Positions 50,278-58,905 are shown, counted from the stretch's first letter. The stretch: DNA of 64,000 nucleotides from CAVTJL01 sp963735065 (GCA_963735065.1 CAVTJL010000004.1:682001-746000), one strand, 5' to 3'. Notes: generated by a model from the sequence alone, not told the origin. Made by a program: numbers and translations.

Positions 50278-51013
50278 CTAGCGGGTCAGAAAATAGCTGA
50301 TGGTCGAGACCACGCGGAGGCGCTTGTCGATCTCGTTGGGCTCGTTGATGCCGGGGGCCTCGTCGCGCGGCAGGATCTGGAAGAGACCCTGGCTCGCCTG
50401 GCGGATGCCGCCCAGCTCCGCACCCGAGTCCTTGGCGAACTCGGCCGCGGCGGCGCGGGCATTGGCGGTGGCCTCGGCCACCATGCGCGGGCTTCACGTC
50501 GTTGAGCTTGGTGAAGAGAAAGACCGGGCGCACCGGCTGGCCCTCGCTCGAGAGCACCACGCCTGCGGCCACGAGATCGCCTACCCGCTGGGCGAGCCCG
50601 CCGATCATGTCGACATTCGTCGAGCGGACGAGAAGCGTCTCGGCCACGATGTAGCGGTTCTCGACCGGGCCCGAGCGGTAGACCTGGGCGAAAAGGTCGT
50701 TGACCTCGAGCGCGTTGACCGAGACGGCGTCGGCCGGGACGCCGCCGTCGGTGAGGAACTTGCGGACGGTCGCCTCGTCGGCCTTGATGCTCGCGCGGAC
50801 CTGGGCGAGGTCGTTGCCGGTGGCGACGAAGCGCATCGGCCAGAGGGCCAGGTCCGCCTTCACGTCGCGCTCGGCCAGGCCCTTCACGGTGACGAACCGA
50901 TCGCCCTTGCGCGGCGCCACGATGCCCTGGCCGACGAACCAGCCGGCGGCGGCGAGGCCCACCGCCACGAGCAGCGAGCCGATGATCGCACCCAGGGTCG
51001 AGACGCCTTTCAT
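50278..51013 (-). pseudogene. SIMPL domain (DUF541) protein with apparent frameshift
   Basis: An N-terminally anchored protein, MKGVSTLGAIIGSLLVAVGL then AAAGWFVGQGI, with a SIMPL/DUF541 domain (GDRFVTVKGLAERDVKADLA and RYIVAETLLVRSTNVDMIGG). The frame continues wrongly after FLFTKLNDVKP: the correct continuation, RMVAEATANARAAAAEFAKD through RVVSTISYFLTR, lies in the next frame and stops at 50278. One extra G in GGG (50489-50491) restores a 244-residue protein. Function of SIMPL proteins is unclear (periplasmic or membrane, sometimes linked to oxidative stress). The gene lies 23 bases upstream of the AlaX-like gene on the same strand. It may be intact in the organism if the base is an assembly error. 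Confidence 0.75.
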
Positions 51014-51023
51014 GGCTCGACCC

Positions 51024-51311
51024 TCAGCTCCCGAGGCGCGTCACGACGGGGCCGGTATCGCCCTTGAAGATCACGCGGAAGTCGCCCTCTTTGCAGTGGA
51101 CGATCCAGGCCTCCTCGTCGGGATGCGAGGCAGCCTGGTCCGGGTCGGCTGTGACCGGGTCGGGGCATTGGATGCCGCGCGAGCGGACGGCGACCTTGAG
51201 AAGGTCATTGGCGACCTGCGATGCCATCGCAACGCTCGGCAGGGCGACCAGCGGCACGAGCGAGGCGACGGCGAGGATGACGGCACCGAGACGGACGGAC
51301 CGGTCGGGCAT
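51024..51311 (-). CDS. Small secreted hypothetical protein
   Basis: A 95-residue protein starting ATG 51311 with a signal peptide (LGAVILAVASLVPLVALPSV then AMA). The mature part of about 60 residues has two cysteines, in RGIQCPDPVTADPDQA and EAWIVHCKEGDFRVIFKGDT, likely a disulfide. No family was recognised. It lies just upstream of the SIMPL gene on the same strand. GGGAGAG is seen before the start. Probably periplasmic or cell-envelope. Confidence 0.65.
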   Translation of the reverse strand: MPDRSVRLGAVILAVASLVPLVALPSVAMASQVANDLLKVAVRSRGIQCPDPVTADPDQAASHPDEEAWIVHCKEGDFRVIFKGDTGPVVTRLGS

Positions 51312-51429
51312 GACCTTCTCTCCCAGCAAGGTTGCCGGGAGATTGGCCGATCGGATCGCCACGATGCAAGCGCCCTGCGGCCTCCTGCGGCGGCGGGGTG
51401 TGAGCGATCCCCGGGACCGGGCGGTGCGG

Positions 51430-52002
51430 CTAGCGGCCGCGCAGCGCCATGATCTCGGCCTCGAGCGCTGCCATGCCGTCGAGCGCGATGCGCAGGGTGG
51501 CGGGATCGACGAGGCGCCCGTCCTTGAAGCGCTCGGCAGCGTTGGAGACGGCGATCTCGGGAAAGGGCACGATCCGGGCGAGCGTGCCGGCCAGGGTCTG
51601 GCGCACCTGCGCCTGCGCCCGGATGCCGCCGCCGATGCCCGGCGAGGAGGTCATGATCAGGACGGGCTTGCCCTTGAGGACCGACTGGTAGGCAGGCCGC
51701 GAGGCCCAATCGAGGGCGTTCTTCAGGACGCCCGAGATGCCGTAATTGTACTCGGGCGAGACCACGACCAGGCCATCGGCGGCAGCGATCGCCGCCTTAA
51801 GCGTCTTCACCGAGGCCGGGGCGCCCTCGCCGTCATGGTCCTGGTTGTAGAGCGGGAGGTCGGCCAGACCGTGGATCACGAGCCGGCTGGTGGCGGGCAG
51901 CTCGTCCGCCAGCGTGCGAAGCAGCGCCGTGCAGTAGGAGCCCTGGCGCAGGCTTCCGGAAAGGCCCAGCAGCTCCAGGGGTCGCGCGCTCGTCTCGGCC
52001 AT
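51430..52002 (-). CDS. NADPH-dependent FMN reductase family protein
   Basis: Flavodoxin-like oxidoreductase of 190 residues (NADPH-dependent FMN reductase, as in ChrR, YieF or azoreductase types). The FMN loop is LGLSGSLRQGSYCTALLRTL at the N-terminus, followed by AAADGLVVVSPEYNYGISGV and LKNALDWASRPAYQSVLKGK. ATG 52002 has GGAGG five bases upstream; an in-frame ATG further upstream is rejected for lack of a site. Likely roles are quinone or metal reduction and oxidative-stress defence. Substrate not deducible. Divergent from alkB. Confidence 0.9.
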   Translation of the reverse strand: MAETSARPLELLGLSGSLRQGSYCTALLRTLADELPATSRLVIHGLADLPLYNQDHDGEGAPASVKTLKAAIAAADGLVVVSPEYNYGISGVLKNALDWASRPAYQSVLKGKPVLIMTSSPGIGGGIRAQAQVRQTLAGTLARIVPFPEIAVSNAAERFKDGRLVDPATLRIALDGMAALEAEIMALRGR

Positions 52003-52172
52003 GGGCCCTCCTTGTTTCCGCCGGTTTGGAATCGGTGTCGGCCGGCAAGATGTGCTGCGATGCAAAAATGCACGAGCCCGGCAGGCGCGGCCCTGCCATG
52101 CGCCCCGGTCAGACGAGCCAAGCGCCGTCCCCCGCCCTTGCCCACGGACCCGGGCCGCCTCACCTCGGAGGC

Positions 52173-52793
52173 ATGGAGCCGGCGAAAAACCTTCTGCCCC
52201 GGGACGGCCTTGTCTTTCTGGTGCCCGAGGCGCTTCCAGCCACCGATGCGGACAGATTGCTGGCTGCGCTGATGGACGGCACCGCCTGGCGCCAGGAGGA
52301 GGCCTTTGTCATGGGGCGCCGGACTCCGGTGCCGCGGCTGACGGCGTGGCATGGCGAGGCCGGCTATGCCTATAGCGGCATCAGCCACCCGCCACAGGCC
52401 TGGACGCCGCCGCTCCTGGCGCTGAAGGCCTTGGCCGAGCGACTGGCGGGCGTGCCTTTCAACAGCGTCCTTCTCAATCTCTACCGCGACGGACGGGACA
52501 GCGTCTCCTGGCATGCCGACAACGAGGCGAGCCTGGGCCCTGAGCCGGTGATCGCCAGCCTCTCGCTCGGCGCCGTGCGACGCTTCCAGCTCCGCCATCG
52601 ACAGGACAGAGAGACAAAGGTGACGATCGAGCTGCCGCACGGGTCCTGCCTCGTGATGGCGGGCGCCACCCAGCACCGCTGGCTGCACCAGCTGCCGAAG
52701 ACAGCGGTGGCGGTAGGGCCTCGGGTGAACCTGACGTTCCGACTTATCCGTTCGGAGCGCGGCGCTGTTCATCATCGGGACCTCGGAGCGTAA
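52173..52793 (+). CDS. AlkB-like 2OG-Fe(II) dioxygenase, DNA/RNA alkylation repair
   Basis: A 206-residue oxidative demethylase of the AlkB family, which removes alkyl groups from 1-meA and 3-meC using Fe(II) and 2-oxoglutarate. SVSWHADNEASLGPEPVIAS holds the HxD iron ligands; the second His is in the QHRWLHQLPKTAV region, and RVNLTFRLI gives the RxxxxxR that binds 2-oxoglutarate. The start ATG 52173 gives MEPAKNLLPRDGLVFLV; a start further upstream is possible because GGAGG is only one base away. It diverges from the FMN reductase gene. The 3' end is followed by the PLP enzyme on the same strand. Confidence 0.85.
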   Translation: MEPAKNLLPRDGLVFLVPEALPATDADRLLAALMDGTAWRQEEAFVMGRRTPVPRLTAWHGEAGYAYSGISHPPQAWTPPLLALKALAERLAGVPFNSVLLNLYRDGRDSVSWHADNEASLGPEPVIASLSLGAVRRFQLRHRQDRETKVTIELPHGSCLVMAGATQHRWLHQLPKTAVAVGPRVNLTFRLIRSERGAVHHRDLGA

Positions 52794-52856
52794 GCTTTCC
52801 GCGCGGCCTTTCCGGGCGAGGCAAGCCCCGCCCGCGGGTGGCGAGGGGAGAAGGAC

Positions 52857-53954
52857 ATGCAGGCGATCGAATCGGCCGCGGCACCAAAGGGTTGCGACCG
52901 TGGCTGGACGTGTCGGGCGATCGAGCTGTTGCAGGGCGACCGGCGCCGCTCGGCCGATACGCATCTCATCAAGCCGGTCTTCAAGGGCCTCGGCGGTCTC
53001 TCGGTCTATCTGAAGGACGAATCGACCCATCCGACCGGCAGCCTCAAGCACCGTCTGGCGCACTCGCTTTTTCTTTATGGGATCTGCAACGGCAACATCC
53101 GGGAGGGCACCACGGTCGTCGAGGCGTCGTCGGGCTCGACCGCGGTGAGCGAGGCCTACTTCGCCCAGATCCTCGGCCTTCCCTTCATCGCCGTGGTGCC
53201 GCGCTCGACGAGCCGGATGAAGATCGAGGCGATTGAGCGGTTCGGCGGCCGCTGCCATTTCGTCGAGACACCAGGCGAAGTCTACGAGACAGCAGCGGGC
53301 CTCGCTCGGGAGGCGGGCGGCCACTATCTCGATCAGTTCACCAATGCCGAGCGGGCGACCGACTGGCGCGGCAACAACAACATCGCCGAGAGCATTTTCA
53401 GGCAGATGGAGGCGGAGGCTCATCCGCTACCGGCGTGGATCGTGATGAGCGCCGGCACCGGCGGCACCTCGGCGACGCTCGGGCGCTACATCCGCTACCG
53501 CAATCTGCCGACGAGGCTCTGCGTCGTCGATGTCGAGCACTCGGCCTTCTACGAGGCCTATGCGACGGGCAACATGGCGGCCACCTGCGCGACCCCGTCG
53601 CGCATCGAGGGGGTCGGCCGGCCGCGGGTGGAGCCATCCTTCATTCCCGGCGTCATCGACCACATGATGCGCGTGCCGGACGCGGCCTCGATCGCCGCGG
53701 CGCATGTTTTGTCAGATCGCCTGTTCCGCCGTGTCGGCGGCTCGACCGGCACGAACTTTTTTGGACTTTGCCGGCTCGCGGCGGAGATGCTGCGCGAGGG
53801 TCGGGAGGGCTCGCTCGTGACGCTGATCTGCGACAGCGGCGACCGCTATGCCTCAACCTATTTCGACCCGAGCTGGCTCAAGGCGAGCGCCATCGACATC
53901 GAGCCTTATCGACAAAAGCTCGAGCGGTTTCTGGATAGTGGCCAGCTCGACTGA
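52857..53954 (+). CDS. PLP-dependent cysteine synthase-like protein
   Basis: Fold-type II PLP enzyme of 365 residues, in the cysteine synthase / CBS family. The PLP lysine is in STHPTGSLKHRLAHSLF (near residue 64). VVEASSGSTAVSEAYFAQIL is the phosphate-binding loop, and GTGGTSATLGRYIRYRN binds the PLP phosphate. Residue IVMSAGTGGTSATLGRYIRY and later VGGSTGTNFFGLCR are typical. Substrates might be O-acetylserine, O-phosphoserine or another beta-substituted amino acid. The first 35 residues are an unusual N-terminal addition. It converges on the M20 peptidase gene. Resembles Mycobacterium CysK2-type proteins by eye, which is not proof. Confidence 0.85.
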   Translation: MQAIESAAAPKGCDRGWTCRAIELLQGDRRRSADTHLIKPVFKGLGGLSVYLKDESTHPTGSLKHRLAHSLFLYGICNGNIREGTTVVEASSGSTAVSEAYFAQILGLPFIAVVPRSTSRMKIEAIERFGGRCHFVETPGEVYETAAGLAREAGGHYLDQFTNAERATDWRGNNNIAESIFRQMEAEAHPLPAWIVMSAGTGGTSATLGRYIRYRNLPTRLCVVDVEHSAFYEAYATGNMAATCATPSRIEGVGRPRVEPSFIPGVIDHMMRVPDAASIAAAHVLSDRLFRRVGGSTGTNFFGLCRLAAEMLREGREGSLVTLICDSGDRYASTYFDPSWLKASAIDIEPYRQKLERFLDSGQLD

Positions 53955-53964
53955 GGGCGATGCG

Positions 53965-55353
53965 CTAGCGCGCTTTGATGTCGAGCTCTCCCAGGCGCTG
54001 GAAGAGCGCCGCCCAGGCTTTCAGGCCGTCCCGGAAGCGCTCCAGTCGAAAAAACTCGTTGGGGGCGTGGTAGTCCTCGTCCGAGGTGGCGAAGCTGAAG
54101 AAGACCGTGTCGAGGCCGAGGACGCGCTGGAAAAGCTCGGCGATCGGCAGGGTGGCGCCCATGGCGACGCGCAGTGGTGGGCGGCCCCACAGCTCGGTCA
54201 GCACGGCCTCGGCGGCGGCCAGCACGGGGCTCTTCGGGTCAACGGCATAGGCGCGGGCGGCGTGCTCGGTGTCGGGGTGGATGTCGACCGTCAGGGCGGT
54301 CGGGCAGACGCGGCGGAGATGGGCCTCGAGCGCTGCGAGCACGGCCCGCGGCTCCTGGCCCGGGACGAGGCGGCAGGTGATCTTGGCGTGGGCCTCGGCC
54401 GGGATCACGGTCTTCGAGCCACGGCCCTGATAGCCGCCCCAGAGGCCGTTCACGTCGAGCGTGGGCTGCAGCCACTGGCGGTCGAGCAGGTCCGGGCCGT
54501 CGGCGATCCAGGTTGGCCGCTCCGCTCCGATTGCGGCGTAGTAGGTATCGGGGTTGGTATCGAGGCCGGCGATCGCCCGCCGAAGCAGCGGATCGGCCTC
54601 GCGGACGCCGTCGGCGAAGCCCGGGACGCTGACACGGCCCTCGGAGTCGTGGAGCGTGGCGATCATGGCGGCGAGGCCGTGCAGCGGATTGGGGGCGCTG
54701 CCGCCGTGGCGGCCGGAATGCAGGTCTTTCGCTGCTCCGCGAACAGTCAGCTCGAGGGCGGCGATGCCACGACTGGCGACCGTGACGCTGGGCAGGTCGT
54801 AGCGCCACATGGCGCCGTCGGCCGAGACCAGCGCGTCGGCTGCCAAGCGCTCGGCGTTGGCCTCGACGAGGGCGCCCAGATGGGCGCTGCCCATCTCCTC
54901 CTCACCCTCGATGAGAAGCTTGAGGTTGACCGGCAAGCTTTTGTTTTCCGTGAGAAAAGCCTCGGCCACGAGAATCGGGATCAGGAGCGGGCCTTTGTCG
55001 TCGGAGGCGCCGCGGGCGTAGAGCCGGCCGTCGCGCTGCTCGGGCGCGAAGGGCGGCGAGCGCCAGCGCTCCTCGGGGTCGGGCGGCTGCACGTCGTAGT
55101 GGCCGTAGACGAGGACCGTGGGCGCGGCCGGGGCGTGCAGCCAGTCGGCGACGATGGCGGGGTGGCCGGCGGTCGGCAAAAGCTCGATGTGCTCGAAGCC
55201 GGCGCGCTCGAGCCGTCTTACGAGCCAGGCCGCCGCGTCGGCGATGCCGGCCGCGTAGGCGGGATCGGCGCTGACGCTCGGGATGCTGCAGAGGTCGGTG
55301 AGCTCGGCGACGTAGGTCTCGAAGCCGGCCTCGAGGCGTGTCTCGACGCTCAT
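53965..55353 (-). CDS. M20 family metallopeptidase (dipeptidase / ArgE-DapE-like)
   Basis: Zinc-dependent M20 peptidase of 462 residues. Metal-site segments are VLVYGHYDVQPPDPEERW (His, Asp), GRLYARGASDDKGPLLIPIL (Asp-Asp), IEGEEEMGSAHL (Glu catalytic and metal) and DALVSADGAM. The lid domain starts near LELTVRGAAKDLHSGRHGGS; C-terminal SDEDYHAPNEFFRLERF has the final metal His. Similar to M20 dipeptidases (PepV/carnosinase-like or succinyl-diaminopimelate desuccinylase type). ATG 55353 overlaps the SDR stop by four bases. Last gene of the GntR operon; it would release amino acids from a dipeptide or amide. Confidence 0.92.
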   Translation of the reverse strand: MSVETRLEAGFETYVAELTDLCSIPSVSADPAYAAGIADAAAWLVRRLERAGFEHIELLPTAGHPAIVADWLHAPAAPTVLVYGHYDVQPPDPEERWRSPPFAPEQRDGRLYARGASDDKGPLLIPILVAEAFLTENKSLPVNLKLLIEGEEEMGSAHLGALVEANAERLAADALVSADGAMWRYDLPSVTVASRGIAALELTVRGAAKDLHSGRHGGSAPNPLHGLAAMIATLHDSEGRVSVPGFADGVREADPLLRRAIAGLDTNPDTYYAAIGAERPTWIADGPDLLDRQWLQPTLDVNGLWGGYQGRGSKTVIPAEAHAKITCRLVPGQEPRAVLAALEAHLRRVCPTALTVDIHPDTEHAARAYAVDPKSPVLAAAEAVLTELWGRPPLRVAMGATLPIAELFQRVLGLDTVFFSFATSDEDYHAPNEFFRLERFRDGLKAWAALFQRLGELDIKAR

Positions 55354-56117
55354 CGGAAGGTATGCCCGCCGTCGACGCTGATTGTCTGGCCGGTGATCCA
55401 GCTCGCCGACTCGGAGGAAAAAAACAGAACGGCCTGGGCGATGTCGTCGGGGGTGCCGAGGCGGCGGAGGGCTATGCCTTCGACGAGGGCGGCTTGGCGT
55501 GCCGGACCCATGGCTTCCCATTGCCGCTCGGTCGTCGGGTTGGAGCGGACGAAGCCGGGAGCGACGTTGTTGACGGTGATGTTCCAGGGCCCGAGCTCGT
55601 GGGCGAGCTGGCGGGTGAGGCCGATCTGCCCGGCTTTCGCGCTGGCATAGGCCTGGATGCCGGTGAGGCTGACGCCGAGGCCGGCGCCGCTCGAGATGTT
55701 GACGATGCGCCCGGCGCGGCGGCGCTTCATGGCCGGCGCCACGGCCTGGGCACAGACAAAAGCGCCGGTGAGGTTGACGGCGATGATGGACTGCCAGTCG
55801 TCCTCCGAGACCTCCTCGAGCGGCCGGCCGACCTGGCCCAGCACGCCGCCAGCGTCGTTGACCAGGATGTCGACGGCGCCCGTATCGCTCTCGGCCTCGG
55901 CGACCAGCGCCCGCACCGCAGCCCGGTCGGTCACGTCGACGGTGCGTCCGTGACAGACGCCGGTGGCGGAGCCCACCGTCTCCTCGAGGCCCGCTGTGTT
56001 GACGTCGATGGCCCAGACGACGGCGCCGGCAGCGGCGAAGGCATGGGCGATGGCGCGGCCGAAGCCGTGGCCGGCGCCGGTGACCACGGCCGTGCGCTGG
56101 CTGAAGTCGTGGATCAT
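55350..56117 (-). CDS. Short-chain dehydrogenase/reductase (SDR)
   Basis: Classical SDR oxidoreductase of 255 residues. Cofactor loop is AVVTGAGHGFGRAIAHAF (TGxxxGxG), with VWAIDVNTAGLEE suggesting NAD preference, NDAGGVLGQVGRPLEE, catalytic residues IVNISSGAGLGVSLTGIQAYASAKAG (YxxxK) and C-terminal SASWITGQTISVDGGHTFR. Substrate is an unknown alcohol or ketone. ATG 56117 overlaps the panE-like gene stop (ATGA), and its own stop overlaps the peptidase. Part of a five-gene minus-strand operon. Confidence 0.92.
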   Translation of the reverse strand: MIHDFSQRTAVVTGAGHGFGRAIAHAFAAAGAVVWAIDVNTAGLEETVGSATGVCHGRTVDVTDRAAVRALVAEAESDTGAVDILVNDAGGVLGQVGRPLEEVSEDDWQSIIAVNLTGAFVCAQAVAPAMKRRRAGRIVNISSGAGLGVSLTGIQAYASAKAGQIGLTRQLAHELGPWNITVNNVAPGFVRSNPTTERQWEAMGPARQAALVEGIALRRLGTPDDIAQAVLFFSSESASWITGQTISVDGGHTFR

Positions 56118-57157
56118 CGGGCGGCTCCTGAGGCCGGCATGGCCTGGGCTAACAGGTCGAGGAGAGCGATGCCACGCCGGCGACGGCCGGCCTCGAGGTC
56201 GTGGATCAGCTCGACGAGGCGTGCGTTGATGGGTGCCTGGATGCCGTGGCGGGCGGCGATGGGCAGGACGATGGCGATCTGGGCGTCGATCTCCGTGCGC
56301 CGCCTGCGGACTGCGAGGTCGCGCCAGATGCCGCTGTGGCTCTTGGCGGAGCGACGGTTGAAGGCGACCATGTCGGCAAAGGAGCGCTCGAGCGCCTCGG
56401 CCGTGCCGGCGCTCGTGAAGGCTCGTGGATCGAAGCCGTTGAAGGCCTCGAGCTGCACGCCCTCGGCCGCCGCGATGCGCGCGATCTCCCGGCCGAGCTC
56501 GATCAGGGCGGGTCGGTGAGCGCTGTCGTCCAGCACGTCGGCGATGGACTCGTCGGTGAGCGCGGTTGCGAACAGGAGCGCGCCGTAGATCAGCTTGCTC
56601 CAGAGATAGCCAAAAATGTTGTCGGTCAGGACGGCGTTGGGCTCGAAGCTTTGAAAAAGCGCGTGAATGCGCTCGATGCGGGGTGTCTTGCGCCCCTCGA
56701 GCTCGCCGACGACGACGGCGCCGCGGCCGCCATACATGACCGTGCCGGGGCCGTGATAGTCGGCGCCGAAATTGACGAAGCAGCCGATGGTCCGCTCGCG
56801 GCCGACGGCATCGGCGATGATGAGCTCATTGAGGCCGTTCTGGGCCGAGACGACGGCGCCGTCGGGCGCCAGATGCGGTGCCAGCGCCCGCGCGGCGCCC
56901 TCGGTGTCCTGCGCCTTCACGCAGAGGACGACGAGATCGAAGAGGCCTTCCACATCGTCCGGCAGGCAGGCGCGGGCGGCGATCCGGCCGGGCGCGATCG
57001 GCCCGGTGATCTCGAGGCCGCTCTCGTTCATTGCTCTGACGTGGTCGGCGTCACGATCGACGAACAGAACGTCGTGGCCGGCACGGGCGAAGCCGGCGCC
57101 GAGGCTGCCGCCGATGGCGCCCGCACCCCAGACGAGAATGGGCGATGTCACGCCCAT
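56114..57157 (-). CDS. Ketopantoate reductase (PanE/ApbA) family protein
   Basis: NADPH-dependent 2-oxoacid-type reductase, 347 residues. The N-terminal Rossmann loop is ILVWGAGAIGGSLGAGFARA, then LVVLCVKAQDTEGAARALAP, ISAQNG-type VSAQNGLNELIIADAVG, and a C-terminal helical domain with KLIYGALLFATALTDES (Lys near a substrate site). The protein is longer than E. coli PanE (about 300) and lies in a catabolic operon without panB/panC, so its substrate is probably another 2-oxo acid or ketone. Overlaps creatininase-like and SDR genes on both sides (ATGA overlap at 3' end). Confidence 0.88.
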   Translation of the reverse strand: MGVTSPILVWGAGAIGGSLGAGFARAGHDVLFVDRDADHVRAMNESGLEITGPIAPGRIAARACLPDDVEGLFDLVVLCVKAQDTEGAARALAPHLAPDGAVVSAQNGLNELIIADAVGRERTIGCFVNFGADYHGPGTVMYGGRGAVVVGELEGRKTPRIERIHALFQSFEPNAVLTDNIFGYLWSKLIYGALLFATALTDESIADVLDDSAHRPALIELGREIARIAAAEGVQLEAFNGFDPRAFTSAGTAEALERSFADMVAFNRRSAKSHSGIWRDLAVRRRRTEIDAQIAIVLPIAARHGIQAPINARLVELIHDLEAGRRRRGIALLDLLAQAMPASGAAR

Positions 57158-57849
57158 CCGTCCTCAAGGAGCGCTCGCGTCTCCTCGACAGCGATCTCCC
57201 AGATCGCCAGCATGTCCTCGTCGGGCCGCTCGTAGAGGCCGCCGAAATTGCCGTCGCCCAGATAGCGGCGCGCCTCGGCCGGCGGCAGCGTGCGCAGCTT
57301 CGCCAGGTCGATCATCGGCTTTCTCTGTTCCGGCTGGACGACATTGGCGAGCCGGGTCCAGGGAAAGTTCTCCATCCAGGAGGCGTGGGAGGCGACGGGA
57401 TCGATCTCCTGGACCTTGGCCATGGTGCGGGGCGCGTTCCACCAGTTGTGGAAGCAGATGCGCATCTCGGGATGGTCGGCCATGTACTCGATGGCGAGAG
57501 CGCCCGCCGGTTGGTTGCCGCCATGGCCGTTGACCATGAGCACGCGCCGGAAGCCCGAGATCCTGAGGCTGTCCAGGATGTCGCGGATGACCGCGATGTA
57601 GGTCCCGATGCGCAGGCTCACCGTGCCGGGATAGGCCAGGAAGTAGGGGGTGAGGCCGTAGGCGACGGCTGGGTAGACGGGAACGCCCAGCGGGGCCGCG
57701 GCGTCCGTGGCGACCCGCTCGCTCAGGATCGCGTCGACGGCGAGGCTGAGATTGGCGTGCTGCTCGACCGAGCCCAGGGGCAGCGCGCAGCGGTCGTCGC
57801 GTCTCAGATACTCCTCCACATGGCCCCAACTCATCTCGGCGATCTTCAT
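57148..57849 (-). CDS. Creatininase family amidohydrolase
   Basis: Metal-dependent cyclic amide hydrolase family (creatininase/formylamidase, MftE), 233 residues. Metal ligands lie in LPLGSVEQHANLSLAVDAIL (Glu, His and Asp; the canonical HGPHL is partly changed to HANLS) and in RVLMVNGHGGNQPAGALAIE, with Glu in GGLYERPDEDMLAIWEIAVE. Members hydrolyse creatinine, formyl amides or peptide tails, so creatinine is not implied. Its stop overlaps the PanE-like gene by 10 bases and its start overlaps the GntR gene by four. It would fit a ring-opening or amidase step. Confidence 0.87.
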   Translation of the reverse strand: MKIAEMSWGHVEEYLRRDDRCALPLGSVEQHANLSLAVDAILSERVATDAAAPLGVPVYPAVAYGLTPYFLAYPGTVSLRIGTYIAVIRDILDSLRISGFRRVLMVNGHGGNQPAGALAIEYMADHPEMRICFHNWWNAPRTMAKVQEIDPVASHASWMENFPWTRLANVVQPEQRKPMIDLAKLRTLPPAEARRYLGDGNFGGLYERPDEDMLAIWEIAVEETRALLEDGWA

Positions 57850-58865
57850 GCGGGCATCTCCTCCTCAGCGTCGTGGGGGCTCACGGCGGTGGCATCCTGC
57901 GGGAGCTCGGCGCGCAGGCGTGCCAGCAGCGGGCGGACCGTGCGATCGATGTCGCCCGGATCGGGCATGTGGCGATACTCGACGACGCGTGAGCCGGCCG
58001 CGAGACGCGAGAGGACCGCCTCGGCGCCGGTGGCGTAGACGACCGTGTCGGCGTCGGCCAGCAGACGGTCGAGGCCCGGCGTGTCGAGGGCGGCAGCGGT
58101 GATGGTCGCCACGTGCGGCGCGAAGCGGCGGACGCCCACCTTCATGATCGGCAGAAAGGCCGGGAAGAGCGAGACAAGGCAGAGGCGGGCGCTAGGGTCG
58201 AGAGCCGCGAGGGCCGCCCGGGTGCGCTCGGCCGGGATGAAGCTCACCGCGGCGACGAGGGTCTCGGGCAGCAGGCCCGCGACCCTGGCGCGGAGATGAG
58301 CGAAGGTGAGGACGAGGTCGGCCTCGGCCGCGCTCCGGTGCGCTTCGGACGTGCCCTCGATCGCCTCAAGCAGCACGGGCTCGACCTTGGCACCGTCCCT
58401 CAGACGCGTCTGGAGGGCCTGGGCGTAGTCCCGCGTGGCGTCCTCGAAGAGACCCAGCATGACGAGCCGGAGCGCGCTGGGCCTGCGGGCGGCCGCCAGC
58501 ATCCGGGCGCTGAGGAAGCCCGCCAGCTCGTGGTGGCCGACACCTATGGCCTGTGCCTCGGCGATCAGGCGGTCGATGGCGGGCTCCAGGCGGCCCAGGC
58601 GATCGCCCTCGATGCGAGCCGGGCCGGCGGCAGCGACGAAGGTGCCCTGCCCCGCCCGCGTCACGAGGAGGCCCGCGGCCTTCAGCTCCTTGTACACTTG
58701 GCTCACCGTCATCGGGGCCACCTCCAGCTGCCGCGCCAGATCGCGCACCGAGGGCAGCCGAGTGCAGGCGGCGAGCTCGCCACCCGCGATGCCGTACTCG
58801 ATCAGCCCACGAAGCTGAACCCCGATCGGGACGGGCAGATCCCGATCGATGCGAAGTCTCATCAC
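57846..58865 (-). CDS. GntR-family transcriptional regulator
   Basis: DNA-binding regulator of 339 residues. The N-terminal winged helix-turn-helix is of GntR type: PIGVQLRGLIEYGIAGGELA, RLPSVRDLARQLEVAPMTVS and QVYKELKAAGLLVTRAGQGT. The C-terminal 230 residues are not the usual FadR, HutC or MocR domain: segments such as VAAVSFIPAERTRAALAALD and HVATITAAALDTPGLDRLLA look like a Rossmann-like or periplasmic-binding-like sensor. It is first in the operon and its stop overlaps the creatininase gene. The region upstream carries a candidate palindromic operator (58888-58905) shared with the divergent importer. It probably represses both units until a ligand binds. Confidence 0.85.
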   Translation of the reverse strand: MMRLRIDRDLPVPIGVQLRGLIEYGIAGGELAACTRLPSVRDLARQLEVAPMTVSQVYKELKAAGLLVTRAGQGTFVAAAGPARIEGDRLGRLEPAIDRLIAEAQAIGVGHHELAGFLSARMLAAARRPSALRLVMLGLFEDATRDYAQALQTRLRDGAKVEPVLLEAIEGTSEAHRSAAEADLVLTFAHLRARVAGLLPETLVAAVSFIPAERTRAALAALDPSARLCLVSLFPAFLPIMKVGVRRFAPHVATITAAALDTPGLDRLLADADTVVYATGAEAVLSRLAAGSRVVEYRHMPDPGDIDRTVRPLLARLRAELPQDATAVSPHDAEEEMPA

Positions 58866-58887
58866 GCTCGGCCCCGAGCTTTTGTCT

Positions 58888-58905
58888 GTTCTAGTACGCT
58901 AGCAC
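58888..58905. promoter_or_regulatory. Candidate GntR operator between divergent units
   Basis: GTTCTAGTACGCTAGCAC, an imperfect 18-base palindrome (12 of 18 bases symmetric) with two CTAG half-sites four bases apart. It lies 23 bases from the GntR start and about 150 bases from the importer start. YtrA- and GntR-type regulators recognise comparable inverted repeats. Binding is inferred. Confidence 0.4.
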
